From Rapana venosa (lineage: Eukaryota; Mollusca; Gastropoda; Neogastropoda; Muricidae): a DNA stretch of 64,000 bases. Positions within the stretch are counted from its first letter, which is position 1. Each line of letters opens with the position of its first letter. Shown here one piece after another: positions 57,901 to 64,000 of this stretch. The notes below the pieces were generated by a model. The model did not search any database, had not been told where the DNA came from, and saw only the letters and a program-made list of their open reading frames with translations. Made by a program: the position numbers and the translations under genes. Where the stretch lies: assembly GCA_028751875.1 (NCBI GenBank), contig CM054138.1, positions 36,026,773 to 36,090,772 of the forward strand. Direction: 5' to 3'.

Positions 57901-59711
57901 AAAGCACATGAGTGCTTATTCCATTATCCTCAAAATAGAAGAATAAATAAAAATTAAAATAAATAAGAAATTAGATTTTTAGAAAATATTTTCATATAAA
58001 GTTTATGAAATCCCCTATCAGTATCACACTTCATAACTTTTTTGATAAAAATACATTGTAACAAGCTCTTGAATTTCTCCAACACTTGGATTCCTGCAAA
58101 GGAGTCAACTTCTGTTTCCCACCACAGTGCTGTTTTATGTAATTTTGGGCTACAGGCAGCTTATACTCAGAGACAAGCATGTGGACACTGGGACTACACA
58201 GTTGAGTTCCATCCAGTCTATGGATGCAAACTTCAAGCAAACACACAGATGAGTTCCATCCAGTCTATGGATGCAAACTTCAAGCAAACACACAGATGAG
58301 TTCCATCCAGTCTATGGATGCAAACTTCAAGCAAACACACAGCTGAGTATCAACTATCATCCAGTCTATGGATGCAAACTTGGAGCAAACACACAGCTGA
58401 GTATCATCCAGTCTATGGATGCAAACTTCAAGCAAACACACAGCTGAGTATCATCCAGCCTATGGATGCAAACTTCAAGCAAACACACAGCTGAGTATCA
58501 TCCAGTCTATGGATGCAAACTTCAAGCAAACACACAGTCGAGTTCCATCCAGTCTATGGATGCAAACTTCAAACAAACACACAGTCGAGTTCCATCCAGT
58601 CTATGGATGCAAACTTCAAACAAACACACAGTCGAGTTCCATCCAGTCTATGGATGCAAACTTCAAACAAACACACAGCTGAGTATCATCCAGTCTATGG
58701 ATGCAAACTTCAAACAAACACACAGCTGAGTATCATCCAGTCTATGGATGCAAACTTCAAACAAACACACAGCTGAGTATCATCCAGTCTACTGTATATG
58801 GATGCAAACTTATTAAAAACAAACTATGTGTAAAGGTTTATGACTTAATACTGCCACAGTCTGTATTTCCTAACAAAAAGGAAGCTTACAGTATACTAAT
58901 GACTAAATCTAAAAGCTAATAGAATTTTTCCAAATCTAGCTGTTTATCGTATCTTGAAAAGTCATCATTTTGCAGAATGCAGTCACCAAAGCAGTGAGGG
59001 CAACTCAACTTGGTGATGTCATTTTCAATAAATGACATGTTTTGTGTATGACTCGAAATACTTGTGGATGGTTAAATTCTTAAAAGATATACCTTGGGAA
59101 AACTGGCAGTATTTACTTTACTATAATTATGATGTATCAAGTGCACATTTCAAGCACATTCACTCTATTCTACTGATATAGTGTTCTCAGTTGGCCTTTG
59201 AAAAGGATATGTGTTCCATCCACGCAACCAAACACACTTGGGAACCTTGCCTTGGCAATAAAAAACAAAACAAAACCTGTTATTTTTGCATATTTGCCTC
59301 TGGTTGATCTTGAAACTTGATCTGATCAGGCAGAATCAGTCAGGACATGGTTATGTGTCAGAAGAAAACAACATACACAAAAAATGCAAACATACACACC
59401 ATCACCAATTTCATGTCAGATTAACATGAAAGTTGTACCACACTCACACCAAAGGATGCATATGGATAATAAAAAAAATAATTAAAAAAAGACTCAAATA
59501 CCATTCTATGACTTCCTCCAAAAAGTTGTGTGCTTTCAACAAAACTACATTAAAAAAAAAACAAAACCACATAACATACTATACAAAAAGTTATCATAAC
59601 TGAAAAAAATCATACATTATTTCAAAGTGAATCTTCCCATTTATTTACAAGTATGCTACCACACACATGTTTATTCAAAATACCTGGTTTTGCTGCAGCA
59701 GCTCTTGGCAT
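32308..59711 (-). CDS. VRK1: Vaccinia-related kinase 1 (VRK1), complete twelve-exon coding region
   Basis: The spliced CDS is 1611 nt (536 residues plus TAG) and every junction is GT/AG and in frame. Kinase landmarks: glycine loop IGQGGFG (47-53), ATP-site lysine K75 in YVIKI, helix-C glutamate E87 in LFCELHFYQ, catalytic loop HADIKASN (D181), metal-binding DYG (205-207, the VRK-type replacement of DFG), and the VRK-specific [13 protein letters not shown] block. After the kinase domain comes a basic Pro/Ser/Ala/Lys-rich tail (about residues 353-499) resembling histone H1 tails, and a C-terminus with [10 protein letters not shown] and AVQTSPG. Human VRK1 (396 aa) has a shorter tail. VRK1 is a nuclear Ser/Thr kinase known to phosphorylate BAF, histone H3 and p53. 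The start follows a non-coding first exon; ATG at 59711 encodes MPRAAAAKP, like MPRVKAA in vertebrates. Confidence 0.95.
33310..33600 (+). mobile_element. SINE-E
   Basis: The tRNA-like head has box A 'tggcacagcggttagcg' and box B 'gggtttgaatccc', followed by 'gtgctgtgggatcagtggg' and 'tttatggatgcaagtttgag'. The last part is the ancestor-like form of the 47-bp minisatellite at 58196-58812. Confidence 0.7.
33690..34130. repeat. Dispersed repeat, unclassified
   Basis: The end block 'tacggctgtggcagagagattgaaat' with 'agcagcgtgggaacagcaggacaggaac' recurs in diverged form at 41775-41832 ('tatggctggggcagagagatc', 'agcagcatgggaacagcatg'). Confidence 0.45.
34385..34650 (-). mobile_element. SINE-A copy
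   Basis: Minus orientation with tail 'ttttatttcaaagataatgg', 'ttttacatccagtccctgtg', 'gtgcgcaagatgttctgcg' and 'tttataggctcatc'. The tRNA head is missing. Confidence 0.7.
35637..36289. mobile_element. Candidate piggyBac-type non-autonomous element
   Basis: The right end abuts TTAA (36290-36293) and on the complement reads CCCTTTCCC then ATTTTTACCTGCCGTA. The left end after CTAA (35633-35636, a one-base variant of TTAA) reads GCCTTTCGC then ATCTTTTGCCTGGCATAA. These are imperfect inverted repeats of the CCYTTT...CCTGCC type known from piggyBac relatives. The interior is non-coding, with a GC-rich 'gcggcgggt' patch. It lies in VRK1's last intron. Confidence 0.45.
36951..38230 (+). mobile_element. 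RTE-like LINE copy 2, with a SINE-A inside
   Basis: A perfect 14-bp target duplication, GAGTATTCATGAGC (36937-36950 and 38231-38244), flanks it. It starts in the RT at CCTCTGCTC..., is interrupted by a 5'-truncated SINE-A (about 36967-37192), and resumes at the point of interruption. It retains the catalytic YADD (about 37253), the C4HC3 finger (about 37415-37555) and most of the C-terminal region, with frameshifts, and ends in an AAG-rich tail. Confidence 0.85.
36967..37192 (+). mobile_element. SINE-A 5'-truncated copy nested in RTE copy 2
   Basis: It begins 'ttcggatgagactataaacc' and runs through 'gagtaggccattgtgtgcc' to 'gtgctcattccattatcc' and AAATA repeats. The LINE sequence 'ctctttatcc' | 'tcctcgtgat' is split around it with a short ATCC duplication. 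Confidence 0.75.
38295..38430 (+). mobile_element. SINE-D fragment
   Basis: 'gaagagatgggcactgctctcaagatgctggcc', 'tctagagaag' and 'ctatgggaac' are the complement of the 3' part of the 4183-4474 element. Confidence 0.55.
38594..39035 (-). CDS. VRK1: VRK1 coding exon 11 (H1-like basic tail)
   Basis: Residues 353-499: [20 protein letters not shown], then repeated [19 protein letters not shown] motifs rich in Lys, Pro, Ser and Ala. It likely provides nuclear localisation and chromatin contact. The acceptor is CATCAG and the donor AAAG|GTGAGT. Confidence 0.9.
39205..40311. mobile_element. piggyBac-type non-autonomous element with TTAA duplication
   Basis: Both ends abut TTAA (39201-39204, 40312-40315). 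The terminal inverted repeats are CCCTAGTAGCGC (left) and, on the complement, CCCTAGTGGCGC (right). The 1.1-kb interior is rich in CpG and includes a near-palindromic ACCGGAATATTCCGGG close to the right end. A minus-strand remnant near 39780-39740 ([16 protein letters not shown]) resembles the NRYA region of the piggyBac transposase N-terminus, which would make it an internal-deletion derivative. It lies between VRK1 coding exons 10 and 11. Confidence 0.75.
40873..41015 (-). CDS. VRK1: VRK1 coding exon 10
   Basis: Residues 305-352: [32 protein letters not shown]. This is the end of the kinase fold. The acceptor is ATGCAG and the donor AAG|GTGAAA. Confidence 0.93.
41225..41595 (-). repeat. Dispersed repeat G, second copy
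   Basis: In reverse orientation it shows 'caaacgctcagacagcac', 'cgcctgacaagtcaggcccag', 'gactttggcatgggagag', 'aggagaatggaccacggcag' and 'tactgacagatccatggc', the order seen (complemented) at 18415-18900. It lacks the internal tandem duplication. Confidence 0.6.
41869..41927 (-). CDS. VRK1: VRK1 coding exon 9
   Basis: Residues 285-304: [20 protein letters not shown]. The acceptor is ATCAAG and the donor CCAG|GTAAGT. It aligns with the helix containing SLMDKCFPEKNKPGE in vertebrates. Confidence 0.9.
41928..42854. other. VRK1 intron 8, nothing recognised
   Basis: AT-rich intron sequence. I see no repeat or exon candidate. Confidence 0.4.
42855..42975 (-). CDS. VRK1: VRK1 coding exon 8
   Basis: Residues 245-284: [24 protein letters not shown], ending VRDLKI. 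The acceptor is CTCTCCCAG and the donor GTATGT. Confidence 0.94.
42976..43951. other. VRK1 intron 7, only a poly(C) tract
   Basis: A C run at 43241-43254 is the only distinctive feature. Confidence 0.4.
43952..44084 (-). CDS. VRK1: VRK1 coding exon 7 (DYG motif)
   Basis: Residues 201-244: [38 protein letters not shown]. The activation segment of VRKs is readily recognisable. The donor is GTAAGT after GTGT. Confidence 0.93.
44465..44640 (+). repeat. Dispersed repeat F, second copy
   Basis: See the 18985-19200 copy: the same ordered blocks, including 'atagcaacttga', 'tttcagcatcaaactttta' and 'ttgctact'. Confidence 0.5.
45555..46350 (-). mobile_element. Decayed LINE 3' region (zinc-knuckle C-terminus)
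   Basis: The minus strand reads [22 protein letters not shown] near 46315-46250 and, further down, [20 protein letters not shown] followed by [12 protein letters not shown] near 45820-45725. Both resemble the Cys/His-rich ends of non-LTR retrotransposon polyproteins. Stops and frameshifts abound. The clade is uncertain, and the two pieces may belong to different elements. Confidence 0.45.
46790..47005 (+). mobile_element. SINE-A tail, duplicated with flanking G tract
   Basis: The SINE-A end ('agtgggaatgga...gcttattccattatccttg') reaches 46900. A roughly 75-bp unit made of the tail plus a T/G tract and 'agcgcaaaatcacac' then repeats once (about 46865-46935 and 46940-47015). Confidence 0.6.
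47187..47291 (-). CDS. VRK1: VRK1 coding exon 6 (catalytic loop)
   Basis: Residues 166-200, [20 protein letters not shown]. The catalytic Asp is D181, and Lys183 and Asn186 follow. The glycine of the vertebrate HGD is alanine here, a conservative change. The acceptor is TTCCAG and the donor CAG|GTGAGT. Confidence 0.94.
47450..47690 (+). mobile_element. SINE-B 5' part
   Basis: tRNA-like head 'agccgagtagttatgacaatt' with box-B-like 'gggttcatatctt', then 'catctggtgaattaagggtg' and 'tgccttaacctcgtgcattc', matching the complement of 8600-8795. Confidence 0.6.
49086..50930 (-). pseudogene. piggyBac-family transposase gene, near complete, frameshifted
   Basis: Three overlapping minus-strand reading frames together make one piggyBac transposase. 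The acidic N-terminal part (50930-about 50365) is followed by a frameshift near 50365, then [13 protein letters not shown] to about 49905, then a second frameshift and the C-terminal part to a stop at 49086. The three catalytic aspartates are visible: [22 protein letters not shown] and [12 protein letters not shown]. The C-terminal cysteine-rich DNA-binding domain is intact ([25 protein letters not shown]). I found no convincing TTAA-flanked inverted repeats around it. It lies in VRK1 intron 5, in VRK1's orientation. Upstream ATGs at 50930 and 50858 ([10 protein letters not shown]) are both possible starts; the second looks more like family N-termini. Confidence 0.88.
51118..51330 (+). mobile_element. 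SINE-B 3' part
   Basis: 'catgtatatacacatgcac', 'taattcatgtcagcatccgg', 'ggttacggaaatacaaac', 'aatctcaccaatggagaac' and 'gagctctagctgaggaac' match the 3' two-thirds of the full SINE-B. The copy is cut at 51118, on the side facing the piggyBac gene. Confidence 0.65.
51860..51952. repeat. (GA)n/(GACA)n microsatellite
   Basis: GA repeats with GGA and TGGA interruptions, ending in GACA units. Confidence 0.95.
51985..52365 (+). mobile_element. SINE-C diverged copy
   Basis: The blocks 'agtggtctagag', 'gtgtggtggttcaatacc', 'tgagtggtggtctgggttc', 'cccatggcaacaagggag' and 'ctcaaagtggcatacaa' are in SINE-C order. Confidence 0.75.
52582..52778 (-). CDS. VRK1: VRK1 coding exon 5
   Basis: Residues 100-165 with [33 protein letters not shown] and [13 protein letters not shown]. 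The acceptor GACAG was chosen over an AG 6 bp further in because it preserves the family's spacing before the conserved Trp. Confidence 0.92.
53225..54215 (+). mobile_element. Decayed non-LTR retrotransposon fragment
   Basis: A plus-strand reading frame contains [20 protein letters not shown] and [11 protein letters not shown], the standard RT motif-0/1 region. Pieces downstream are broken by stops ([12 protein letters not shown]..., then [14 protein letters not shown]). The clade cannot be fixed from so little. Confidence 0.6.
54447..54516 (-). CDS. VRK1: VRK1 coding exon 4
   Basis: Residues 77-99, [20 protein letters not shown], aligning with EPSDNGPLFTELKFYQRAAK of vertebrate VRK1. The acceptor is ATCACCAG and the donor GTAAGT. 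Confidence 0.93.
55034..55089 (-). CDS. VRK1: VRK1 coding exon 3 (ATP-site lysine)
   Basis: Residues 58-76, [19 protein letters not shown]. The lysine of VIKI aligns with the ATP-anchoring lysine of kinases. The acceptor is ATTTCAG and the donor GTAAGT. Confidence 0.92.
56158..56878 (+). mobile_element. RTE-like LINE copy 3, 5'-truncated with intact C-terminal frame
   Basis: The 8-bp target duplication GGCCTTGG lies at 56150-56157 and 56879-56886. The copy starts at the end of the zinc finger ([12 protein letters not shown]) and is open to its natural stop near 56853 ([10 protein letters not shown]), then has a GAA-repeat tail. It shows [27 protein letters not shown] and [18 protein letters not shown]. 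It is the least decayed version of this region in the window. It lies in VRK1 intron 2. Confidence 0.85.
57157..57300 (-). CDS. VRK1: VRK1 coding exon 2 (glycine loop)
   Basis: Residues 10-57: basic start, then [30 protein letters not shown]. The acceptor is TTCCACAG and the donor AAAG|GTCAGA. Confidence 0.93.
57628..57960 (+). mobile_element. SINE-A full-length copy (reference copy)
   Basis: The tRNA-like head has box A 'tagcctggtggttagag' and box B 'ggtttgaatctcg', then 'ggatttttcctctggag', 'gaacgcacacagaacatctt', 'gtgctggtgggaacggatgg' and 'catgagtgcttattccatta', with an AATAAA-rich end. It is the most complete SINE-A in the window. Confidence 0.82.
58196..58812. repeat. 47-bp minisatellite derived from SINE-E
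   Basis: About 13 units of 47 bp contain 'catccagtctatggatgcaa' and 'acttcaagcaaacacacag', with variants in linker and length. The first unit and its left flank ('actgggactacacagttgag') match SINE-E at 33446-33490 ('actgggaccatacagttgag'). The unit is open in one plus-strand frame by chance. Confidence 0.9.
59180..59262 (-). mobile_element. PIF/Harbinger transposase remnant
   Basis: The minus strand encodes [20 protein letters not shown] and then KGQLRT, matching the first catalytic-Asp motif (FPxVxGCIDGTHI) of Harbinger nucleases. No other part of the gene is recognisable. Confidence 0.5.
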
Positions 59712-59724
59712 TTTCTTGGGAGTT
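59684..59724 (-). CDS. VRK1: VRK1 first coding exon
   Basis: The acceptor TTTCAG lies at 59725-59730. The exon has 13 nt of 5' UTR, then ATG at 59711 and MPRAAAAKP (residues 1-9 plus one base). The donor is CCAG|GTATTT. Confidence 0.85.
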
Positions 59725-59794
59725 CTGAAACATTTCAACAGAATGGATTATCTAATGATCAATGCTGACAAATGAATCAGTTTTTAAAAAACAA

Positions 59795-59870
59795 CAAACT
59801 TTTATTTCAAGGATAATGGAATAAGCACTCATGTGATTTCTTAGATCACATGACCCCGTGTCAGTATCAT
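59795..59870 (-). mobile_element. SINE-A tail fragment
   Basis: 'cttttatttcaaggataatggaataagcactcatgtg' on the plus strand is the reverse of the SINE-A 3' end. Confidence 0.55.
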
Positions 59871-60195
59871 GAGTAATTGAGAATGCAAGTCTTTTCAGTA
59901 ATAGGGTCCAGGGGATATCTTATGTGTGTGCCAAGAAATAACATGAAATTAAAATAATACACAAGATAAATTATTATATGTAATGGTTTGAATACCAGCA
60001 ACATCATTCAAGATCCAAATGTTAACAACTTTTAAAAGAACTCTAGAAAATGGAATACATGATTTAAATACAAGACAAATACAGTCAAGACAAAACAATC
60101 TGACATCTTTTCTTTTCAGTTCCATCAGAATAATTGCCATCCCTGCACAGTTTTTTGCCAAAAAAATAGAATTTAAGTCAGTTACTAACATTGTG

Positions 60196-61078
60196 ACATC
60201 ATGACAGAGACACTGCAAAACCACCACACTTCCATCTCCATTGGTGGAAGACCCCTTTGCAACCTCAGATTTGCAGATGACATTGACCTCATGGGCGGCA
60301 GCAAACAAGAACTGCAAAACCTCACAGATAGTCTATCAGATCGAGCGAGCGCATACGGCATGGAGGTCAGCACAGAGAAATCAAAGATCATGGTCAACAG
60401 CGCTAGTAATGACAGCACGGAAATAAAGATGAATGGAGAAATACTGGAAGAGGTGAGCCAATTCAAATACTTAGGCTCCATCCTAACAAAAGATGGCACA
60501 TCAAACAATGAAGTGAAAGCTCGCATTGCAACAGCAACATCTGCTCTAGCCAGACTCCAGAGGATCATCAGAAGCAACATCAGCTTCTGCACCAAATATC
60601 ACCTCTACAAATCCCTCGTGATATCTATCCTCCTATATGGCTGTGAATCATGGACCCTGTCAGCAGAGCTAGAGAGGAGAATCCAAGCATTCGAGAACAA
60701 GTGCAACAGAAGACTCCTCAAAATATACAAAGAACACAAGACCAACAACTATGTGAAAGAAGAAATCAAAAAGTGTGTGGGCCCCCAAGAACCTCTGCTC
60801 TCCGCCATAAAGAGAAGAAAACTGATGTGGTTTGGTCACACCACAAGACACAACACCTTAGCAAAAACCATCTTGCAGGGAACGGTTGAAGGCAAGAGAA
60901 GAAGAGGCCGCCAAAAGAAATCATGGGTTGACAACATCAAAGACTGGACCGCCCAACCCCTGCAACACCACCTACTAGCCACACAGGATCGTGAAGCATA
61001 GGAAAAAGATCTCTGTGCGTCTTCTCTCATGTCCCCCCTACGTCCTTTGGGACTTGGGACTGAACTGGAACTGGAACC
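60196..61078 (+). mobile_element. RTE (BovB-like) LINE, 5'-truncated, 266-codon open frame
   Basis: The 8-bp target duplication ACATTGTG (60188-60195, 61079-61086) flanks it. The frame 60201-61001 is uninterrupted. It starts just before RT catalytic RFADDIDLMGGSKQELQNLT, continues through VSQFKYLGSILTKDG, LLYGCESWTLSAELERR and MWFGHTTRHNTLAKTIL, and ends RGRQKKSWVDNIKDW...REA. A short tail with 'tgggactgaactggaactgg' repeats follows. The intact frame and TSD suggest a fairly recent insertion. It lies upstream of VRK1's first coding exon. Its sequence differs from RTE copies 1-3. Confidence 0.85.
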
Positions 61079-61114
61079 ACATTGTGTGGGTATTTTAAAA
61101 ACAAATTTCTTTGT

Positions 61115-61480
61115 TTAATTCTTTTATTTCGAGGATAATAGAATAAGCACTCATGTGCTTTTTTTTTTTTACATCCAGTTCCCATGTGCATGCAGTTTCA
61201 TACATTTTGTCATCCGTTCCCACAATGGCCAACTCTTCCGAAAAGCAGAAGCATTTTGACGTGTGGGCAAGATGTTTCCTGTGCGGAGCAAACGGGCCTC
61301 AGTTAATAGTCTCATCCAAAGGACTTTTACTAAGTTTTACTTTTAATATTAGAATTTTGGGGAAGTGAGTTGGCACTGATGTTAACTCCAGAGGAAAAAT
61401 CCTATTGAATGAGATTCAAACCTGGGTCAGCAGATCACAAGCTCAATGCACATCACCCTGACCTCTGTCTCTGTGTGTGT
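61115..61480 (-). mobile_element. SINE-A copy with a small internal insertion
   Basis: Minus-oriented tail 'cttttatttcgaggataatag', 'ttacatccagttcccatgtg', and, after a ~35-bp AT-rich insertion near 61328-61360, 'gagttggcactgatgttaac' and 'ttcaaacctgggtcagcag'. A TG microsatellite follows at 61470-61512. Confidence 0.75.
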
Positions 61481-61899
61481 GTATGTGTGTGTGTTGTGTG
61501 TGTGTGTGTGATGTCACTGTTGGGAGGGGGGAAGGTCTAGGTGTATATATGATTAAATATGTTCAAATCCATTCTTCCCATCCATTTACTGGCAGTTTAT
61601 GTGCACCCCCACCATCCCGGTGATACTCTGAAATCACAACAAAATGTGGATGTGTGTCTGGCCCTTTAAATTGGTGTTTAATTAATGTTTAGAACATTGT
61701 CAGGTACTACAAAACTGTCAAAAGGTAACACAGCCGTTTTGAGTTGATGATACTTAGGCTCTTTTCCCTTGTTCACCATCTAGTTTTCTGGTCATCGAGC
61801 TTTCTACAGGGTCTTAGTAACTGGGCAACAGAACGAGAAATTCATCTAAGTATACTGTAGGCTAGTCTGATCTGTGATCATGAATTATGTTGCTCAGCA

Positions 61900-62281
61900 A
61901 CTGCAAGAACAGAAACTAAAGACGGAAATAAACGGCGTACGCAAGAGATATTATGTATTGCCAACCTTTGTAACACAATGCTGGAATACCTCAAAAATAT
62001 ATAATTTTTGGAAAAACTCACGGAGTGATCTGATTTAGCGCTTAATTTTCCTGTTTTGAAGTTACCCCAGTCAAATGGTTTCATCAACTCGAACTGTCCG
62101 CCAAGCAGCCGAAAAGAGAACTATCCAATCAATGACAAGTTAACAAATGCAGCAGCGGAAGTCTCATGACGCAAGCAAAACAATGGCGGACGTGATAGAG
62201 CTCCAGTGGAAACAAAAGCTTCGTGTGGTATAAACAATTTTAGAGTTTTCCTTGACAGAAAATGCGTGAGATTTTGAAGAC
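61900..62281. promoter_or_regulatory. Probable bidirectional promoter, VRK1 / PPP1R37-like gene
   Basis: It lies between the divergent genes and holds CCAATCAATG (62136-62145), an ETS-like GCGGAAG, ATGACGCAAG and a YY1-like AATGGCGG at 62182-62189, in the most CpG-dense part of this end of the window. The plus-strand transcript probably starts here. Within it the frame 62183-62233 (MADVIELQWKQKLRVV) has a good initiation context and could be an upstream ORF. Confidence 0.45.
62022..62100 (-). other. VRK1: Candidate non-coding first exon of VRK1
   Basis: A strong minus-strand donor (CTCC|GTGAGT) lies at 62021, about 260 bp from the divergent gene's ATG. The upstream limit is unknown. Two ATGs at 62087 and 62084 would start an overlapping upstream reading frame if they lie in the transcript. 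Confidence 0.35.
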
Positions 62282-62576
62282 ATGACAATGTCAGACAACG
62301 AAGTTCAAAGCCCTAACCCAAAACAGGAATGTTTGACAGCTGTAACTGAAAATGGGTTTTCTAGTGGACAGGAAGTAAACAAAGTGAAAGACCCAGCTGA
62401 CGGGGGAGGGTCGATGTGCGAAAAAAGCAAAGATAGTGACAGTACAGTTGGTGAAAATTGTGCTCATCCTAAGAATGAACAGTCGCCAAGCCAACGAAAG
62501 CCGAAACGCTGTATATCGTTTCCCAGAGACAGTTATGTTTCTGGGTATTGTGAGCCCCCTGACCCTTGGAAACAAG
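62282..62576 (+). CDS. PPP1R37: PPP1R37-like protein, first coding exon (partial gene)
   Basis: ATG at 62282 (a second in-frame ATG is at 62288) opens 98 codons plus one base, ending at donor AAG|GTACTG. The N-terminal half is polar and acidic. The C-terminal end KRCISFPRDSYVSG followed by CEPPDPWK matches the start of the conserved region of PPP1R37/LRRC68, where KRVTFP/KRVSFP-like residues form an RVxF-type docking motif for protein phosphatase 1 and EPxDPW precedes the leucine-rich repeats. The expected product is a leucine-rich-repeat PP1 regulatory subunit. All later exons lie beyond the window. Assignment rests on about 20 residues. Confidence 0.7.
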
Positions 62577-64000
62577 GTACTGTCGAAGTTCATTAAATTT
62601 TCTCAGCTGACTCAGAATTTCACGTGATCAGCATCTTCAAACATAATTTAGGAAACCATTTGTTCTGTAAATTGAGCATTATAAATTGTCTAAGCAACTA
62701 ATTAACTATTTATCACCATAAACTCACATAATTCATTTATCAGCTTTCAGTAGTTTGTCATTTCTTTTAAGGAAAATAACTTAGTAAGTGAAAATAGTAC
62801 TTTAGTAGGTTTTCTGGAAAACGAGTCTGCTAAGTCAAGTGTTAGGCTGTTGTTAACATTCATGTTCAATCAATAGGAATCTTACCCTGTTTACATTTTT
62901 TTTAATGGTTTTGTGTCTCCACAAGCTTTTGCTATGATATATACGAAATTTGTGAAGTAAAGGTATGATTTGCATTCTGTGCTCCCCCCCCCCCCCCTTC
63001 CCCTTCAATGGCTTCATGTTCAGTAGTTAGTTGTGTATTGTGTTGCTTTAGGTTACAACAAATACCCCAAATCAAGTATCATTTCCAGTCTATTTTCCAA
63101 TCATTACCATTGCATTATGCAAGAGTGACAACTCTTAACAAATAACCAACTCTGGAAACAGCAAAATATTAGCCTGTGTTTATTTTGTTCTGTAACTAAG
63201 TAAATTTAATCTAATAAAAAATTGTACCCCATGCCCATGGTCACTCATAGTCATACTGACATAGTCACATAAGCTAGGCCTGTACACAAGCAATCAGAAG
63301 TATTCATCCATCATGAATGCAGTTTTGGTTTCATGATTTTAACAATTTAAATACGAGGAAGAAAAAATGGAACATTTATTAACGTAACTGGTTTGTTTTG
63401 TTTTGTTTTAATTGTTTATTAGTTTTTTATTTGGGGGTTGGGTGGTTTTTTTTGTGTTTTTTTAATCACAGTAGCTCCAGGATCCCTGAAGTCGGTGAAA
63501 AGCTTAGAACTTTATATGTATGCTGCTTTCTCATGAATTAGTCTAATCCTACCTGCAGTGACACACCCACTGACACACCCTCTGACACAGGCTTATTGGG
63601 AAAAAAAATTAGTACCATCACAGTCGGATAGTTAATTCATCATGTCATGTACATGATGTAGGACTTTTTTGTTACTGCTGTATGGCCACTGACCAAAAGT
63701 AGTCCTGCATTAGACATGGTCATTTTAGTGTTCAGTGGTACAGATCTGTAGTGTACAAGATAGAACAGGTAGACATGACACTACGACAGTAACACTGAGC
63801 CCTTTGCAGATCAGTGACAATTAACTTAGCTGCAGAACCAGACTGAATCAGATGCACACACACACACGCACACCCATAACACTCACATACACACAGGCGC
63901 GTGCATGGGAGTGCGCATATAGGCACATTCATGCACACACAATATATAATATGACTTAAGGGTTCTGCCACTTCTGTACATTCTATACACAGATGATTGC
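62577..64000. other. First intron of the PPP1R37-like gene (to window end)
   Basis: No further exon was recognised. It contains a C run (62985-62998), T-rich tracts near 63400-63465 and a CA-rich patch at 63853-63900. Confidence 0.5.

Noticed and set aside
58419..58919. Repetitive plus-strand frames ([19 protein letters not shown])
   Set aside because: They are translations of the 47-bp minisatellite in a VRK1 intron. The sequence traces to a SINE, not a protein gene.

Overview
The window is animal nuclear DNA. It is AT-rich, intron-rich and full of CA/TG, GA and TA microsatellites and interspersed repeats. The gene content (VRK-family kinase, DCAF4-type WD protein, PPP1R37-type LRR protein) and the mix of tRNA-derived SINEs, RTE- and L2/CR1-like LINEs, piggyBac and Tigger elements suggest a lophotrochozoan, most likely a gastropod mollusc. 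That taxonomic call is inference, because no species marker is present.

Layout. (1) About 3.4-14.2 kb, minus strand: a complete five-coding-exon gene for a DCAF4/WDR21-like WD-repeat protein (682 codons after splicing, in frame throughout), probably with a non-coding first exon near 16.7-16.9 kb. Its introns hold tRNA-derived SINEs and one unusual tRNA/5S rRNA chimeric SINE. (2) About 14.2-32.3 kb: intergenic and repeat-dominated. Its centre is a 26-bp satellite (19.58-26.40 kb) split into four blocks by three different transposons: a 1.1-kb pogo/Tigger deletion derivative with TA duplication, a 5'-truncated L2/CR1-like LINE, and a 2.7-kb RTE-like LINE with a 15-bp target duplication. (3) About 32.3-59.7 kb, minus strand: a complete twelve-coding-exon VRK1 (536 codons). 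Its introns carry a near-complete piggyBac transposase gene, two TTAA-flanked piggyBac-type non-autonomous elements, further RTE copies with clear target duplications, a 47-bp minisatellite grown out of a SINE, and decayed RT and PIF/Harbinger fragments. (4) About 61.9-62.6 kb: a CpG-richer, CCAAT-containing region between divergently transcribed VRK1 and the first coding exon of a PPP1R37-like protein phosphatase 1 regulator on the plus strand, which continues past the window end.

The three host genes are not an operon. VRK1 and the PPP1R37-like gene probably share a bidirectional promoter. VRK1 is a nuclear Ser/Thr kinase, DCAF4 a substrate receptor for CUL4-DDB1 ubiquitin ligase, and PPP1R37 a PP1 inhibitor, so all three relate to protein modification, but nothing here shows that they work together.

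Working repeat names used below: SINE-A (tRNA head, tail ending in a 'ggaataagcac'-type motif on its complement), SINE-B (tRNA head, tail with palindrome CTCACCATTGGTGAG), SINE-C (tRNA head, one copy with an L2-like tail), SINE-D (tRNA plus 5S head), SINE-E (tRNA head, source of the 47-bp minisatellite), and dispersed repeats F and G. These names are mine. Comparison with a repeat library would show which are already catalogued.
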